A stretch of DNA of 64,000 nucleotides from JAXGQE01 sp040766585 (lineage in GTDB: Bacteria > Bacillota > SLNR01): NCBI GenBank assembly GCA_040766585.1, contig JAXGQE010000008.1, forward strand, positions 62,001 through 126,000, written 5' to 3'. Of this stretch, positions 30,392 to 39,032 are shown one piece after another (position 1 is the stretch's first letter; each line of letters opens with the position of its first letter). The notes beneath the pieces were generated by a model. That model was not told the origin of the DNA. It ran no database searches and worked only from the letters and a program-made list of their open reading frames with translations. Both the position numbers and the translations under genes were made by a program.

Positions 30392-31381
30392 ATGTTGGCA
30401 AATCGAAACCCGGATCTGTACCACGGGCACAATAAAAGCAAGAATTTCTTTGAGGGTTGGTATTTTAAGCTGGTGGATGCCAAGAAGGAAAATGTGATGG
30501 TGTTTATACCGGGCATTTCCTATGGCCGCCAGCCTGATCATCACCATAGTTTCATTCAAGTGATTCAGGCCGTGAATCGACAGTATGACTATCTGACTTA
30601 TCCGGTTCAGTCATTTCAGGCTGAACGGAATATGTTCAGAGTGGGTATTCAGGGCAATGTCTTTTCGCTGCAGGGAATTCACCTGGATCTGAATAGGGAA
30701 GAGATCCGCATTCAAGGGGACCTGCAGTTTTCCAATACAGTCAAATGGCCGGATTCATTTATTCAACCCGGCAGCATGGGTTTTTACAACTATATACCCG
30801 GTATGCAGTGCTACGCTCAGGTGTGTGCCATGGATATGGATCTTTCCGGATCGCTCACCATCGACGGGCGGGAAATGGACTTTACCGGAGGCAAAGGGTA
30901 TGTGGAAAAAAACTGGGGAAAAATGTTCCCGTACTCCTGGATCTGGATTCAAAGCAATCATTTCAATGTACCACGTGCGTCTTTATCGTGCTCGCTGGCC
31001 CACATCCCGCTCCCGGTGGGCAGTTTCCGGGGTTTTCTAATCGGCCTTTTGCTGGACCGTCAGTTTTTTTCATTTACGACGATGAATCGAAGCAGGATGT
31101 TCATTTATCCCAAAGGACACGATGTCACCATCCGTGTGGAAAACAAAGAGTATGTGATGAAAATGGATACGGAAACAAAAGATGATAACTTCATTCTCTT
31201 AAAGGGGCCGCGGGATGGGCAGATGGTTCCTCTGGTCCAGGAGAATCTGGCTGGACGAGTGGGCGTAACCTTAGTGCAGAAAAGAACCGGAGATGTTCTC
31301 TTTCAGAGCATTGGAGAATGCGCTGGCATTGAGTACGGAGGCAATCAGATGATGGTACTGGATCAAACAAGGAAGGATTGA
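30392..31381 (+). CDS. Tocopherol-cyclase-like protein
   Basis: A 329-residue protein of the tocopherol-cyclase-like family. Diagnostic segments are KSKNFFEGWYFKLVD at the N-terminus, GMQCYAQVCAMDMDLSGSLTIDG, and GGKGYVEKNWGKMFPYSWIWIQSNHF in the middle. In plants and cyanobacteria the family closes the chromanol ring of vitamin E, but bacterial anaerobic members have no known substrate and no tocopherol pathway is visible here. ATG 30392 is preferred (GGAGG 7 bases away) over ATG 30386. It runs into radA with a few bases overlap or gap. Confidence 0.8.
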   Translation: MLANRNPDLYHGHNKSKNFFEGWYFKLVDAKKENVMVFIPGISYGRQPDHHHSFIQVIQAVNRQYDYLTYPVQSFQAERNMFRVGIQGNVFSLQGIHLDLNREEIRIQGDLQFSNTVKWPDSFIQPGSMGFYNYIPGMQCYAQVCAMDMDLSGSLTIDGREMDFTGGKGYVEKNWGKMFPYSWIWIQSNHFNVPRASLSCSLAHIPLPVGSFRGFLIGLLLDRQFFSFTTMNRSRMFIYPKGHDVTIRVENKEYVMKMDTETKDDNFILLKGPRDGQMVPLVQENLAGRVGVTLVQKRTGDVLFQSIGECAGIEYGGNQMMVLDQTRKD

Positions 31382-31389
31382 GGGGTTCT

Positions 31390-32769
31390 ATGAGCAAGAA
31401 GAAAACAGTGTATGTCTGCCAGGCGTGCGGGTATGATTCAGTAAAATGGTCCGGGCGCTGTCCCGGCTGCGGTCAATGGAATACCATGAGCGAGGAAATG
31501 GTTCGCGACTCCAGCGACTATCACGATGCACGAAGAGGCCGGGATTCCCACAAGGCGGAACCGGTTCAGATTACGGACATTGAAGCGGATCATTCAGAGC
31601 GAATTTCCACCGGATCATCCGAAATGGACCGGGTTCTGGGGCAGGGTCTGATGCCAGGATCCGTGGTGCTGATGGTGGGAGATCCGGGGATCGGCAAATC
31701 CAGCCTGACCTTGCAGCTGTCGGCCCATATGGCAGCAGCCGGAAGAACAGTTCTGTATGTAACCGGGGAGGAAAGCGTCAACCAGATTCATCTGCGGGCC
31801 AAGCGGCTGGGGGCTCTCCAGAATCATCTTCTGGTGCTGAGTGAAACCGATATTTCGGAAATTGAGATCCAGATCGAAAAGATACATCCGGACCTTTTGA
31901 TCATTGATTCCATTCAGACCATGTTCCGACCGGAGATTGAATCAGCTCCCGGCAGCGTCAGCCAGGTGCGGGAAGGTGCAGCGCATCTGCTGCGGCTGAC
32001 CAAAGAAGCAGGTTTTTCCACCATCATTATCGGGCATGTGACCAAAGACGGGACGCTGGCCGGACCGCGGGTGTTGGAACACATTGTCGATACCGTCCTG
32101 TATTTTGAAGGCGAGAGAAATACCCATTACCGTATTCTCAGAGCCGTCAAAAACCGGTTTGGCAGCACCAATGAAATCGGCCTGTTTGAGATGAGGCAGC
32201 GGGGTCTGGTGGATGTCTATGATGCGTCTAAAATATTTTTGGAAGAAAGGGCCATGCATGCATCTGGAAGCATTGTTCTCCCGGCCATCGAAGGATCCCG
32301 ACCCTTAATGGTGGAGATCCAGGCGCTGGTGGCGCCGTCCCCCTTTATTCCTCCGCGAAGAACATCGGATAGCATCGATGCAAAAAAAATTCAGCTGATT
32401 CTGGCTGTACTGGAAAAGAGAGCGGGATTTCATATGGGAAACATGGATGTGTTCGTGAAAGTAGCCGGGGGTATTACCATCGATGAGCCGGCTGCTGATC
32501 TGGCCGTTGCTTTTGCCCTGGCTTCCAGCCACCGGGATATTCCCATGGAGCCGGGCTTGATTGCCGTGGGAGAAATCGGCCTGTCCGGTGAAATCCGTGC
32601 TGTCTCCCGCATCGAACAGCGGCTGAAAGAAGCGGAAAGAATGGGATTCGACAAAGCAATCATCCCAGTCAGCAATATGAAGGATGAAATATTTCAATCG
32701 AATCTGGGCATTGAGCCCATCGGAGTGGCGACACTGCGAGAGGGATTGAAAGCAGCCCTGGGAATATAA
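31390..32769 (+). CDS. radA: DNA repair protein RadA
   Basis: A 459-residue RecA-like recombination helicase that acts on branched DNA. Domains in order: a C4 zinc finger (YVCQACGYDSVKWSGRCPGCGQW), a RecA core with Walker A GDPGIGKSSL, the RadA-specific KNRFG motif (VKNRFGSTNEIGLFEM), and a Lon-protease-like C-terminal domain. ATG 31390 fits the family start; a TTG at 31378 overlapping the previous stop is an alternative. In Bacillota radA normally follows clpC; here the cyclase-like gene stands between. Confidence 0.95.
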   Translation: MSKKKTVYVCQACGYDSVKWSGRCPGCGQWNTMSEEMVRDSSDYHDARRGRDSHKAEPVQITDIEADHSERISTGSSEMDRVLGQGLMPGSVVLMVGDPGIGKSSLTLQLSAHMAAAGRTVLYVTGEESVNQIHLRAKRLGALQNHLLVLSETDISEIEIQIEKIHPDLLIIDSIQTMFRPEIESAPGSVSQVREGAAHLLRLTKEAGFSTIIIGHVTKDGTLAGPRVLEHIVDTVLYFEGERNTHYRILRAVKNRFGSTNEIGLFEMRQRGLVDVYDASKIFLEERAMHASGSIVLPAIEGSRPLMVEIQALVAPSPFIPPRRTSDSIDAKKIQLILAVLEKRAGFHMGNMDVFVKVAGGITIDEPAADLAVAFALASSHRDIPMEPGLIAVGEIGLSGEIRAVSRIEQRLKEAERMGFDKAIIPVSNMKDEIFQSNLGIEPIGVATLREGLKAALGI

Positions 32770-32771
32770 AA

Positions 32772-32800
32772 AAAGCCTGCACCTAAGAAGTGCAGGCTTT
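32772..32800. terminator. Bidirectional terminator between radA and the leftward Cys-rich gene
   Basis: AAAGCCTGCAC and GTGCAGGCTTT form an 11-bp stem with a 7-base loop. On the minus strand it is followed by a seven-T run; on the plus strand only by TTT. So it ends the leftward gene best and probably also radA. Confidence 0.8.
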
Positions 32801-32809
32801 CTGACGGGA

Positions 32810-33205
32810 TTATGTTAATGTGAACCGGCCCAGAGCCGACAAGCGTTCTCCTTCCGATTCCAGAATATCTGCCAGTGAAAAACCAAGCAGGTCGCAGATG
32901 GCGGTAAAATAGAAGATGTTCCTGCCCAGCTCAGATTCGATGATTTCCCGGCACGATGAACACAGTTCTCCCTCTAAGTGATCATCCATGTACTTGGTAA
33001 TGTCCTCAAACAATATGTCAGCCGGAAAATCCTGTTTATCAGCGCGAATCCGAAGGCATCCGCAGGATGTAACTGCTTTCACAATAGAACGGTTGACGCG
33101 GGCATTGGTTTCTTGAAATTTGGAAAGAACATCAAGGATGCTTCGATGACGAACCAGAAGAGTGGATACTGTATCCTGAAATTTGTCGCAGCAGGAATCG
33201 TCCAT
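32810..33205 (-). CDS. Conserved clostridial Cys-containing protein, unknown function
   Basis: A 131-residue leftward gene. It starts MDDSCCDKFQDTVSTLLVRH, has a helical first half (RHRSILDVLSKFQETNARVNRSIVKAVTSCGCLRI in parts) and a conserved LCSSCREIIESELGRNIFYFTAICDLLG. The cysteine pairs (CC, CGC, CSSC) suggest metal or disulfide chemistry. I recall similar proteins in many Clostridia near radA/disA/CarD genes, but know no function. It has its own consensus promoter on the minus strand and its own terminator. Confidence 0.7.
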   Translation of the reverse strand: MDDSCCDKFQDTVSTLLVRHRSILDVLSKFQETNARVNRSIVKAVTSCGCLRIRADKQDFPADILFEDITKYMDDHLEGELCSSCREIIESELGRNIFYFTAICDLLGFSLADILESEGERLSALGRFTLT

Positions 33206-33248
33206 TCATGCCACCTCTTTTGCACTGTCTTATTTGGTTTCCGTGTTC

Positions 33249-33278
33249 ATTATACCGATAAAACTCAGTGTTTGTCAA
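33249..33278 (-). promoter_or_regulatory. Leftward sigma-A promoter of the Cys-containing gene
   Basis: On the minus strand: TTGACA (33278-33273), 18-base spacer, TATAAT (33254-33249). It stands back-to-back with the CarD promoter, 22 bases between the two -35 boxes. Confidence 0.85.
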
Positions 33279-33300
33279 TGTTATCCCTATACAGCCCTGT

Positions 33301-33329
33301 TTGACAGTGTCCAGCAAATATGGTATTCT
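33301..33329 (+). promoter_or_regulatory. Sigma-A promoter of the CarD gene
   Basis: TTGACA at 33301-33306 and TATTCT at 33324-33329 with a 17-base spacer. Confidence 0.8.
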
Positions 33330-33375
33330 AGTAGAGATAGAAGGAATTTTTTTCTATTCTTGAGGGGGAGCGCCC

Positions 33376-33852
33376 ATGTTCGACATTGGGGATAAAGTGG
33401 TTTATCCCATGCATGGTGCAGGGGTGATCGAAGCAATTGAAGAGAAGGAAGTTCTGGGTGAGACGAAACAGTACTACATCATGAGACTTCCGATCGGCGA
33501 AATGAAGGTGATGATTCCTCTGGTGAAAGTCAACGCCATTGGTCTTCGCTATGTTGTCGATGATGAGGGTGTCGACCGGGTATTCGGTATTCTGCAGAAA
33601 AGGGAAACCGACATGGCTACCAGTTGGAACCGCCGCTACCGGGCAAACCTGGAAAAGATCAAAAGCGGTGATATTTTTGAGGTTGCCGCCGTGGTCAGAA
33701 ATCTGATGCTCCGTGACAAAGAAAAGGGTTTATCAACAGGAGAGCGAAAAATGCTCGATAATGCTCGACAGATTCTCTTAAGTGAGTTGGTTCTGGCAAA
33801 AGGCATGGAAGAGGAAAAGGCCACCTTGCTGCTGGAAAAGTATATTGGATAG
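33376..33852 (+). CDS. CarD/CdnL-family RNA polymerase-binding regulator
   Basis: A 158-residue member of the CarD_CdnL_TRCF family. The N-terminal Tudor-like domain (FDIGDKVVYPMHGAGVIEAIEEKEV, YYIMRLPIGEMKVMIPL) binds the polymerase beta subunit, and the helical C-terminal half (LRDKEKGLSTGERKMLDNARQILLSEL) contacts promoter DNA. Such factors stabilise open complexes at rRNA and other promoters. It heads the YacL-ispD-ispF line, as is common in Bacillota. GAGGGGGAG stands before the ATG. Confidence 0.9.
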   Translation: MFDIGDKVVYPMHGAGVIEAIEEKEVLGETKQYYIMRLPIGEMKVMIPLVKVNAIGLRYVVDDEGVDRVFGILQKRETDMATSWNRRYRANLEKIKSGDIFEVAAVVRNLMLRDKEKGLSTGERKMLDNARQILLSELVLAKGMEEEKATLLLEKYIG

Positions 33853-33934
33853 GAACATATCCTTTACTTGAGAGTACGTCAGATGCGCCTGACGTATTTT
33901 TTTCTGCATTATTTCAGCGAAAGGAGGTGAAACT

Positions 33935-35038
33935 ATGAGAGTAGATCGCCCGTTTCGAATATTGCTCACATTGATGGGTCTTGTCTTGGGTTATGCACTT
34001 ATATTATTCAGTCTTCCCCATCTGACGTCAATACTCGAAATCGAAATTGATCTTGTGATTATGAGCAGCCTGCTGGCTGCCGGGGCTCTCATCGGAGGGG
34101 CCGTGGGTTTCCTGCTTGCTCCGGGACTGCTGCATGCATTGAGGCAGCTAACCGGATGGATGGAATCCCGATTGAAAAAAGCACCGGTTCAGGATATTCT
34201 ATCTGCGGTGTTCGGACTGATTATCGGGTTGATCATTGCGAATCTGCTGGGCGGTGCATTTGCGCGAATTCCCTTTGTGGGAGCCATTCTGTCACCTCTG
34301 GGATCCGTCATTTTCGGGTACCTGGGCATCAGCGTGGGATTGAACAAGCGCGAAGAGATCGGTCAGTTTTTCACAGGCCTGCCCATATTTTCCGGACGTG
34401 ACCGCAGTCACCGTGCCAGTTCCCGTTCCGTCAGCAAAATACTGGACACCAGCGTGATCATTGATGGCCGTATCGCCGATCTTTGCCAGACCGGTTTTAT
34501 GGAGGGCCCCATTGTGATTCCGGGGTTTGTCCTGGAAGAACTGCGGCATATTGCGGACTCATCCGACCTGTTAAAAAGGAACCGGGGCCGTAGGGGGCTG
34601 GATGTGTTGAATCGCATTCAAAAAGAACTGAACATCCAGGTGCAGATTGTGGAAAAAGATTTCGACGATATTAGCGAAGTGGACCGCAAACTGGTCCGTC
34701 TGGCCAAAGAGATGAATGGGAAAGTAGTGACCAATGACTATAACTTAAACAAGATTGCCGAGCTTCAGGGCGTCTCTGTCCTCAATATCAATGAACTGAC
34801 CAACGCCGTGAAACCGGTTGTTCTTCCCGGCGAAGAAATGACGGCCAGTGTCATCAAAGAGGGCAAAGAGCCGGGGCAGGGAGTCGCCTATCTGGATGAT
34901 GGAACCATGATTGTTATTGACGGCGGGAGAAAGTATGTGGGTGAGACGGTGGATGTAATGGTGACCAGCGTCCTCCAGACATCGGCCGGCCGTATGATAT
35001 TTGCCAAATTGATCAGCGTCAACGATGACAGAATCTAG
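33935..35038 (+). CDS. Membrane PIN/TRAM-domain protein (YacL type)
   Basis: A 367-residue protein with about four N-terminal membrane helices (ILLTLMGLVLGYALILFSL; VIMSSLLAAGALIGGAVGFLL; a third at ILSAVFGLIIGLIIANLL; a fourth at FVGAILSPLGSVIFGYLG), a PIN nuclease-like domain beginning ILDTSVIIDGRIADL with the acidic residues (GKVVTNDYNLNKIA), and a C-terminal TRAM RNA-binding domain (GQGVAYLDDGTMIVIDGG). It probably is a membrane-anchored RNase or RNA-binding protein. AAAGGAGGTGA precedes the ATG. It lies between CarD and ispD. Confidence 0.92.
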   Translation: MRVDRPFRILLTLMGLVLGYALILFSLPHLTSILEIEIDLVIMSSLLAAGALIGGAVGFLLAPGLLHALRQLTGWMESRLKKAPVQDILSAVFGLIIGLIIANLLGGAFARIPFVGAILSPLGSVIFGYLGISVGLNKREEIGQFFTGLPIFSGRDRSHRASSRSVSKILDTSVIIDGRIADLCQTGFMEGPIVIPGFVLEELRHIADSSDLLKRNRGRRGLDVLNRIQKELNIQVQIVEKDFDDISEVDRKLVRLAKEMNGKVVTNDYNLNKIAELQGVSVLNINELTNAVKPVVLPGEEMTASVIKEGKEPGQGVAYLDDGTMIVIDGGRKYVGETVDVMVTSVLQTSAGRMIFAKLISVNDDRI

Positions 35039-35066
35039 CACGATGGATGATTAGGTGGGATACGGT

Positions 35067-35798
35067 GTGAATATATGCGCCATTGTCCCTGCTGCCGGTG
35101 CAGGGAGAAGAATGCAGTCAGAAAAACGCAAACAGTTTCTGCTTTTGGCCGGGGTCCCCATTCTCTACTATTCCCTGGCCGTTCTTTCGGAATGCGACCG
35201 GATCTCTTCCATAGTGCTGATGGTCCCGAAAGAGGATCTCGCCTATATGACAGAGCAAGAAAAGATAACCCAGCGGTTTCCCAAGATCCAGGCGGTGCTG
35301 GTGGGGGGAAAGGAAAGACAGGATACGGTGTATGCAGCGCTGGATTATCTCAGCCGTGCCTGTCCTGCCCCGGATCTGGTGGTGGTACACGACGCGGTCC
35401 GGCCCTTTGCCGAAAAAGAATGCTTCGCGGATGTCATATCAGCTGCATCCCGGACCGGAGCGGCTATTGCAGCTGTGCCCGTTCAGGACACCATTAAACA
35501 AGCCGATGTCGGCACGATGTTTGTCCGCAACACAGAACCCCGGGAATCCCTCTGGGCGGCCCAAACACCCCAGTGTTTTTCGTTTCCGGTCCTCTGGGCG
35601 GCGCATCAAGAGGCGCGAAGGTATGGATTCAAGGGCACAGATGATGCAGAACTGGTGGAAAAGACGGGAATCCGAGTCAGTCTGGTCATGGGATCGTACG
35701 ACAATATAAAAATAACGACCCCCACGGATTTGGAGTGGGGAAACTATCGGATCCAGTCCAAGGGAGGAAACCAGTTTGAGAGTGGGAATCGGCTTTGA
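35067..35798 (+). CDS. ispD: 2-C-methyl-D-erythritol 4-phosphate cytidylyltransferase
   Basis: A 243-residue enzyme of the non-mevalonate isoprenoid pathway: it joins CTP and MEP to CDP-methylerythritol. Motifs: AIVPAAGAGRRMQSEKRKQF (CTP-binding glycine loop), VLVGGKERQDTVYAAL, VVVHDAVRPF, and TDDAELVEKTG with PTDLEWG at the end. GTG 35067 fits the AGGTGGG site upstream better than GTG 35055. The 3' end overlaps ispF by 23 bases, so the next two pathway steps are coupled. Confidence 0.95.
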   Translation: MNICAIVPAAGAGRRMQSEKRKQFLLLAGVPILYYSLAVLSECDRISSIVLMVPKEDLAYMTEQEKITQRFPKIQAVLVGGKERQDTVYAALDYLSRACPAPDLVVVHDAVRPFAEKECFADVISAASRTGAAIAAVPVQDTIKQADVGTMFVRNTEPRESLWAAQTPQCFSFPVLWAAHQEARRYGFKGTDDAELVEKTGIRVSLVMGSYDNIKITTPTDLEWGNYRIQSKGGNQFESGNRL

Positions 35799-36267
35799 TG
35801 TACATCCATTAACCGATGGACGGCCCCTGGTGTTGGGTGGAGTTACGGTGCCGCACCGGAAGGGCCTGATGGGTCATTCCGACGCGGATGTGCTGGTCCA
35901 TGCCATTATCGATGCTCTTTTGGGCGCTTCCGGCCAGGGGGATATCGGTCAGATCTTTCCCAATACGGATAGTCAGTATAAGGATATTTCCAGCATGATT
36001 CTTCTGGAGAAAGTACATGCTATGATTCGAAATGAAGGATGGACCATCCAGAACATTGATACGGTGATTGTGGCGGAAGCACCGAAGTTATCGCCGTTTT
36101 TCCATGCGATGAAAAGCAGCATTGCTGCTGCGCTTAAGATCCCTGCGGATTCAGTCCATGTGAAAGCTACAACCACAGAAGGATTGGGATTTGCCGGACG
36201 AGAGGAAGGCATCGCCGCTCAGGCGGTGGCCTTACTTTCAGCGGACAGCGATCCATCCGCAGGTTGA
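35776..36267 (+). CDS. ispF: 2-C-methyl-D-erythritol 2,4-cyclodiphosphate synthase
   Basis: A 163-residue trimeric enzyme that cyclises CDP-ME 2-phosphate to MEcPP. The metal ligands are in GIGFDVHPL (D8, H10) and the later His; GHSDADVLVHAI and the C-terminal VKATTTEGLGFAGREEGIAAQAV are canonical. It starts with TTG: GGGAGG lies ~7 bases upstream inside the end of ispD. Length is normal. Confidence 0.95.
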   Translation: MRVGIGFDVHPLTDGRPLVLGGVTVPHRKGLMGHSDADVLVHAIIDALLGASGQGDIGQIFPNTDSQYKDISSMILLEKVHAMIRNEGWTIQNIDTVIVAEAPKLSPFFHAMKSSIAAALKIPADSVHVKATTTEGLGFAGREEGIAAQAVALLSADSDPSAG

Positions 36268-36283
36268 TGGAACGATGGTCTCA

Positions 36284-36313
36284 AGCCGGCAGCAACCTGC
36301 CGGTATTTTTTTT
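36284..36313 (+). terminator. Terminator after ispF
   Basis: GCCGGCAG and CTGCCGGT with a short loop are followed by an eight-T run. Confidence 0.85.
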
Positions 36314-36335
36314 GGAAAAAGAAAAGGTGGTATCT

Positions 36336-37112
36336 ATGAAAAAGAAGTTTTTGATCCAGATGGCCCTGCTGATCCTCAGCGTCCTGGTCACCAGTGCACT
36401 GGCTTTGGGGGGAATTCTTCCCGACAATACCAACATTGCCTCCGTGGAAAAAATCCCCTGCGAGGGTTCGAATCAATATGTGGTCAAAGTCAACAACGAG
36501 AGGGTTTTCGAGACAGCCCAAGAGGATCCGTGCCAGATCGGCTACACCCTTCAGGAAGCATCCAAGGTGGCCGCCGATTTGAATAAAGCATTCCGGATAA
36601 ATCAGGGACCCCTGCGGGTCACACCGGATCTGGTGGATCAGCAGCCCGTGATCAAAGTATCCGATACGCCGATTGTATCCATTGAAGAGACCGATGCAGA
36701 GTATTCCCAAACGACCACTTCGGAACTGGCTCTGATCTGGGCGGATCAACTGCGGCAGGCACTGCGGGAAAGCCCGGCCTCAGCCCTGCGATCCACAGCG
36801 CAGCGCAGTACAGCCCGATTGGAGGAAGGGCGCGCATCCTGGTACGGCGGTCGCTTCCACGGCCGGCGCACAGCCAGTGGGGAGACCTTTCACGAAGGCA
36901 TGCTGACGGCCGCCCACAAAACGCTTCCCTTCGGTACCGTAGTGCTGGTCACCAATCTGGCCAATCAGCGCAGCGTCCTGGTGAAAATTAACGATCGGGG
37001 ACCCTATTCTGCCGGGCGGATCATTGACCTGTCCCGAAGGGCTGCCGATGATATCGGAATGATTCGGTCGGGGACGGCCCCCGTGATTATCGAAGTACTG
37101 TCCGGTTACTGA
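36336..37112 (+). CDS. RlpA-like secreted double-psi beta-barrel protein
   Basis: A 258-residue exported protein. Residues 1-25 (KKKFLIQMALLILSVLVTSALALGG) are a signal peptide. The middle part is unassigned and carries two cysteines. The C-terminal ~95 residues are the RlpA-like double-psi beta-barrel: EEGRASWYGGRFHGRRTASGE, HKTLPFGTVVLVTNL, VLVKINDRGPYSAGRIIDLS with the catalytic Asp. RlpA proteins are lytic transglycosylases that cut denuded peptidoglycan glycan strands. The start at 36336 follows AAAAGGTGG; the longer frame from 36264 reads through the terminator. Confidence 0.88.
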   Translation: MKKKFLIQMALLILSVLVTSALALGGILPDNTNIASVEKIPCEGSNQYVVKVNNERVFETAQEDPCQIGYTLQEASKVAADLNKAFRINQGPLRVTPDLVDQQPVIKVSDTPIVSIEETDAEYSQTTTSELALIWADQLRQALRESPASALRSTAQRSTARLEEGRASWYGGRFHGRRTASGETFHEGMLTAAHKTLPFGTVVLVTNLANQRSVLVKINDRGPYSAGRIIDLSRRAADDIGMIRSGTAPVIIEVLSGY

Positions 37113-37145
37113 TCCGGCCCATGTCTGGAGCTTGCGCGGCAGTGA

Positions 37146-37175
37146 TTGTCTACCCACTCTTGATTGTGGTATAAT
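37146..37175 (+). promoter_or_regulatory. Promoter of gltX
   Basis: TTGTCT at 37146-37151, 18-base spacer, TATAAT at 37170-37175 with an extended -10 (TGGTATAAT). Confidence 0.8.
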
Positions 37176-37206
37176 GGGTTCGTTAACTATGCAGGGAGGT
37201 ATTATG

Positions 37207-38667
37207 ATGGCGGAAAAGGTGAGAGTACGCATTGCGCCGAGTCCAACCGGCCCGGTCCATATCGGAAACGTACGGACAGCTCTTTTTAACTGGCTGTTTG
37301 CCAAGCATTACGGTGGGGATTTCATCCTCCGATTTGAGGATACGGATACAGCGCGATCCAAGGATGAGTATGCTCAGATCATCATCAACGAATTCAAATG
37401 GCTGGGCCTCGACTGGCAGGAAGGTCCGGATATCGGCGGACCCTATGGCCCGTACAAACAAACCGAGAAACTGGACCAGTATCGGCAGTGGGCTGATAAG
37501 CTGGTACAGGAAAGGAAAGCATACTACTGCTTCTGCTCCCAGGAAGAACTGGATCAGGGGCGTGAAGATGCCTCCGGACGGGGAGAAGTATATGTGTATC
37601 CCGGAACCTGCCGGAATCTGACCGATGCTGAAAAGGACGAACTGCTGGCCAAAGGACAAAAACCGTCGATCCGGTTTGCGGTACCCAAGGGTCAGAAGAT
37701 TATCATTGAAGATATTGTGCGGGGAAACGTGGAATTTGACAGCGATATTCTGGGCGATTTTGTCATCGTGAGGCCGGATGGTGTTCCCATCTATAATTTT
37801 GCCGTGGTCATCGATGATGCGGACATGCATATTACCCATGTCATCCGGGCGGAAGAACACATTTCCAATACGCCCAGGCAAATCCTCATATACGAAGCCC
37901 TGGGCTTTCAGCTGCCTCGCTTTGCCCATGTATCCATGGTACTGGGCCCAGACCGCACCAAACTGAGCAAGCGGCATGGAGCGGCTTTTGTGGGTCAGTA
38001 CAGGGAGGAAGGATACCTGCCCGAAGCATTGATCAATTTCCTGGCGCTTCTGGGATGGTCCCCGGAGGGAGAAAAGGAAATCATGACCCTGGAGGAACTG
38101 ATCCAGGAGTTTACTCTGGATCGGATTGCCAAAAACCCCGGGGTGTTCGATATTCAAAAGCTGAACTGGATGAATGGTCACTACATCCGGCAGAGCAGCG
38201 ATGACCGGATTCTCGATCTTTCAGTTCCGCATCTGATCCAGGCCGGCTTCATTGAAGGCGATCTATCCCATGAAAAGAGAGAGTGGCTGAAGCAGGTCAT
38301 TGCCTGCATCAAAGACCATCTGGAAAATGTCAGCCAGGTGGTGAAGCACGCGTCCATTTTCTTTGTGGATACCATTGTTCCGGAAAACGACGAAGCGGAA
38401 GCGGTCCTGAAGGAAGAAACAGCGCCCTCGGTATTTTCCGCCTTTTTGGATAAGATGGATCATCTAGACGATTTTTCTCCGGAGGCGATTCAGAAAGAAC
38501 TGAAGGTGCTGACCAAAGAACTGAAACTGGGCGGTAAAAAAGTATACATGCCGATTCGGGTAGCTTTGACGGGACAAACCCATGGACCTGAACTCCATCA
38601 TATCATTCACCTTCTGGGAATCGGTCGGATAAAGGAGAGAATGGGGCAGATACTGTCAATAGTCTGA
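37207..38667 (+). CDS. gltX: Glutamyl-tRNA synthetase
   Basis: A 486-residue class I synthetase. PSPTGPVHIGN holds the HIGH-type motif and DRTKLSKRHG the KMSKS-type motif. Charging of tRNA-Glu (and, in species without GlnRS, tRNA-Gln) is the role. ATG 37207 has GGAGG 7 bases before it; ATG 37204 is possible. The last codons were replaced by an insertion sequence: residues after MGQIL are SIV-stop from the IS end, where the uninterrupted gene would read DTD-stop, as shown by the duplicated bases at 40295-40330. Length is unchanged. Confidence 0.96.
   Translation: MAEKVRVRIAPSPTGPVHIGNVRTALFNWLFAKHYGGDFILRFEDTDTARSKDEYAQIIINEFKWLGLDWQEGPDIGGPYGPYKQTEKLDQYRQWADKLVQERKAYYCFCSQEELDQGREDASGRGEVYVYPGTCRNLTDAEKDELLAKGQKPSIRFAVPKGQKIIIEDIVRGNVEFDSDILGDFVIVRPDGVPIYNFAVVIDDADMHITHVIRAEEHISNTPRQILIYEALGFQLPRFAHVSMVLGPDRTKLSKRHGAAFVGQYREEGYLPEALINFLALLGWSPEGEKEIMTLEELIQEFTLDRIAKNPGVFDIQKLNWMNGHYIRQSSDDRILDLSVPHLIQAGFIEGDLSHEKREWLKQVIACIKDHLENVSQVVKHASIFFVDTIVPENDEAEAVLKEETAPSVFSAFLDKMDHLDDFSPEAIQKELKVLTKELKLGGKKVYMPIRVALTGQTHGPELHHIIHLLGIGRIKERMGQILSIV
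38636..38654 (+). repeat. 19-bp target-site duplication, left side of IS copy 2
   Basis: AGAGAATGGGGCAGATACT, inside the last codons of gltX, is repeated exactly at 40295-40313. Flanking bases differ, so it is again exactly 19 bp. Confidence 0.92.
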
Positions 38668-38784
38668 GATAATGTCACCTAAAAGAGACGAGATTATTCT
38701 GAGAAAATGTCACCTTGAATAAGTCAAGAAAAGATTGAAGAATTTGTGGGGACGCTGTCCCCACCCTGTCCTGGCTGGAAGGCA

Positions 38785-38879
38785 GGTGCCTGATGGGACA
38801 GGCACCTAAAAACAGGATGGACAACACAGGGGACTGTCAAGGGTACACAAGCGAATAAGACCGCTCGCCCTTGACAGTC
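38785..38879. repeat. Inverted repeats in the non-coding part of IS copy 2
   Basis: GGTGCCTG/CAGGCACC (38785-38806) and GACTGTCAAGGG / CCCTTGACAGTC (arms 38832-38843 and 38868-38879) are perfect. The second also exists in copy 1 near 15497-15544. Function unknown. Confidence 0.7.
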
Positions 38880-39032
38880 TGAAGCATATCCTCTATGCCC
38901 ATGGACGGACGGAGCTAAACAGATCATCCAACATGGCGAGCATTTCAGCATCTCTCATGAAGCCATAAAGGGGGACAGGGTTTTTAGCACTTTTTCGCCA
39001 GGGATGATCGGCCGATGGAGGGGACCCCATTT

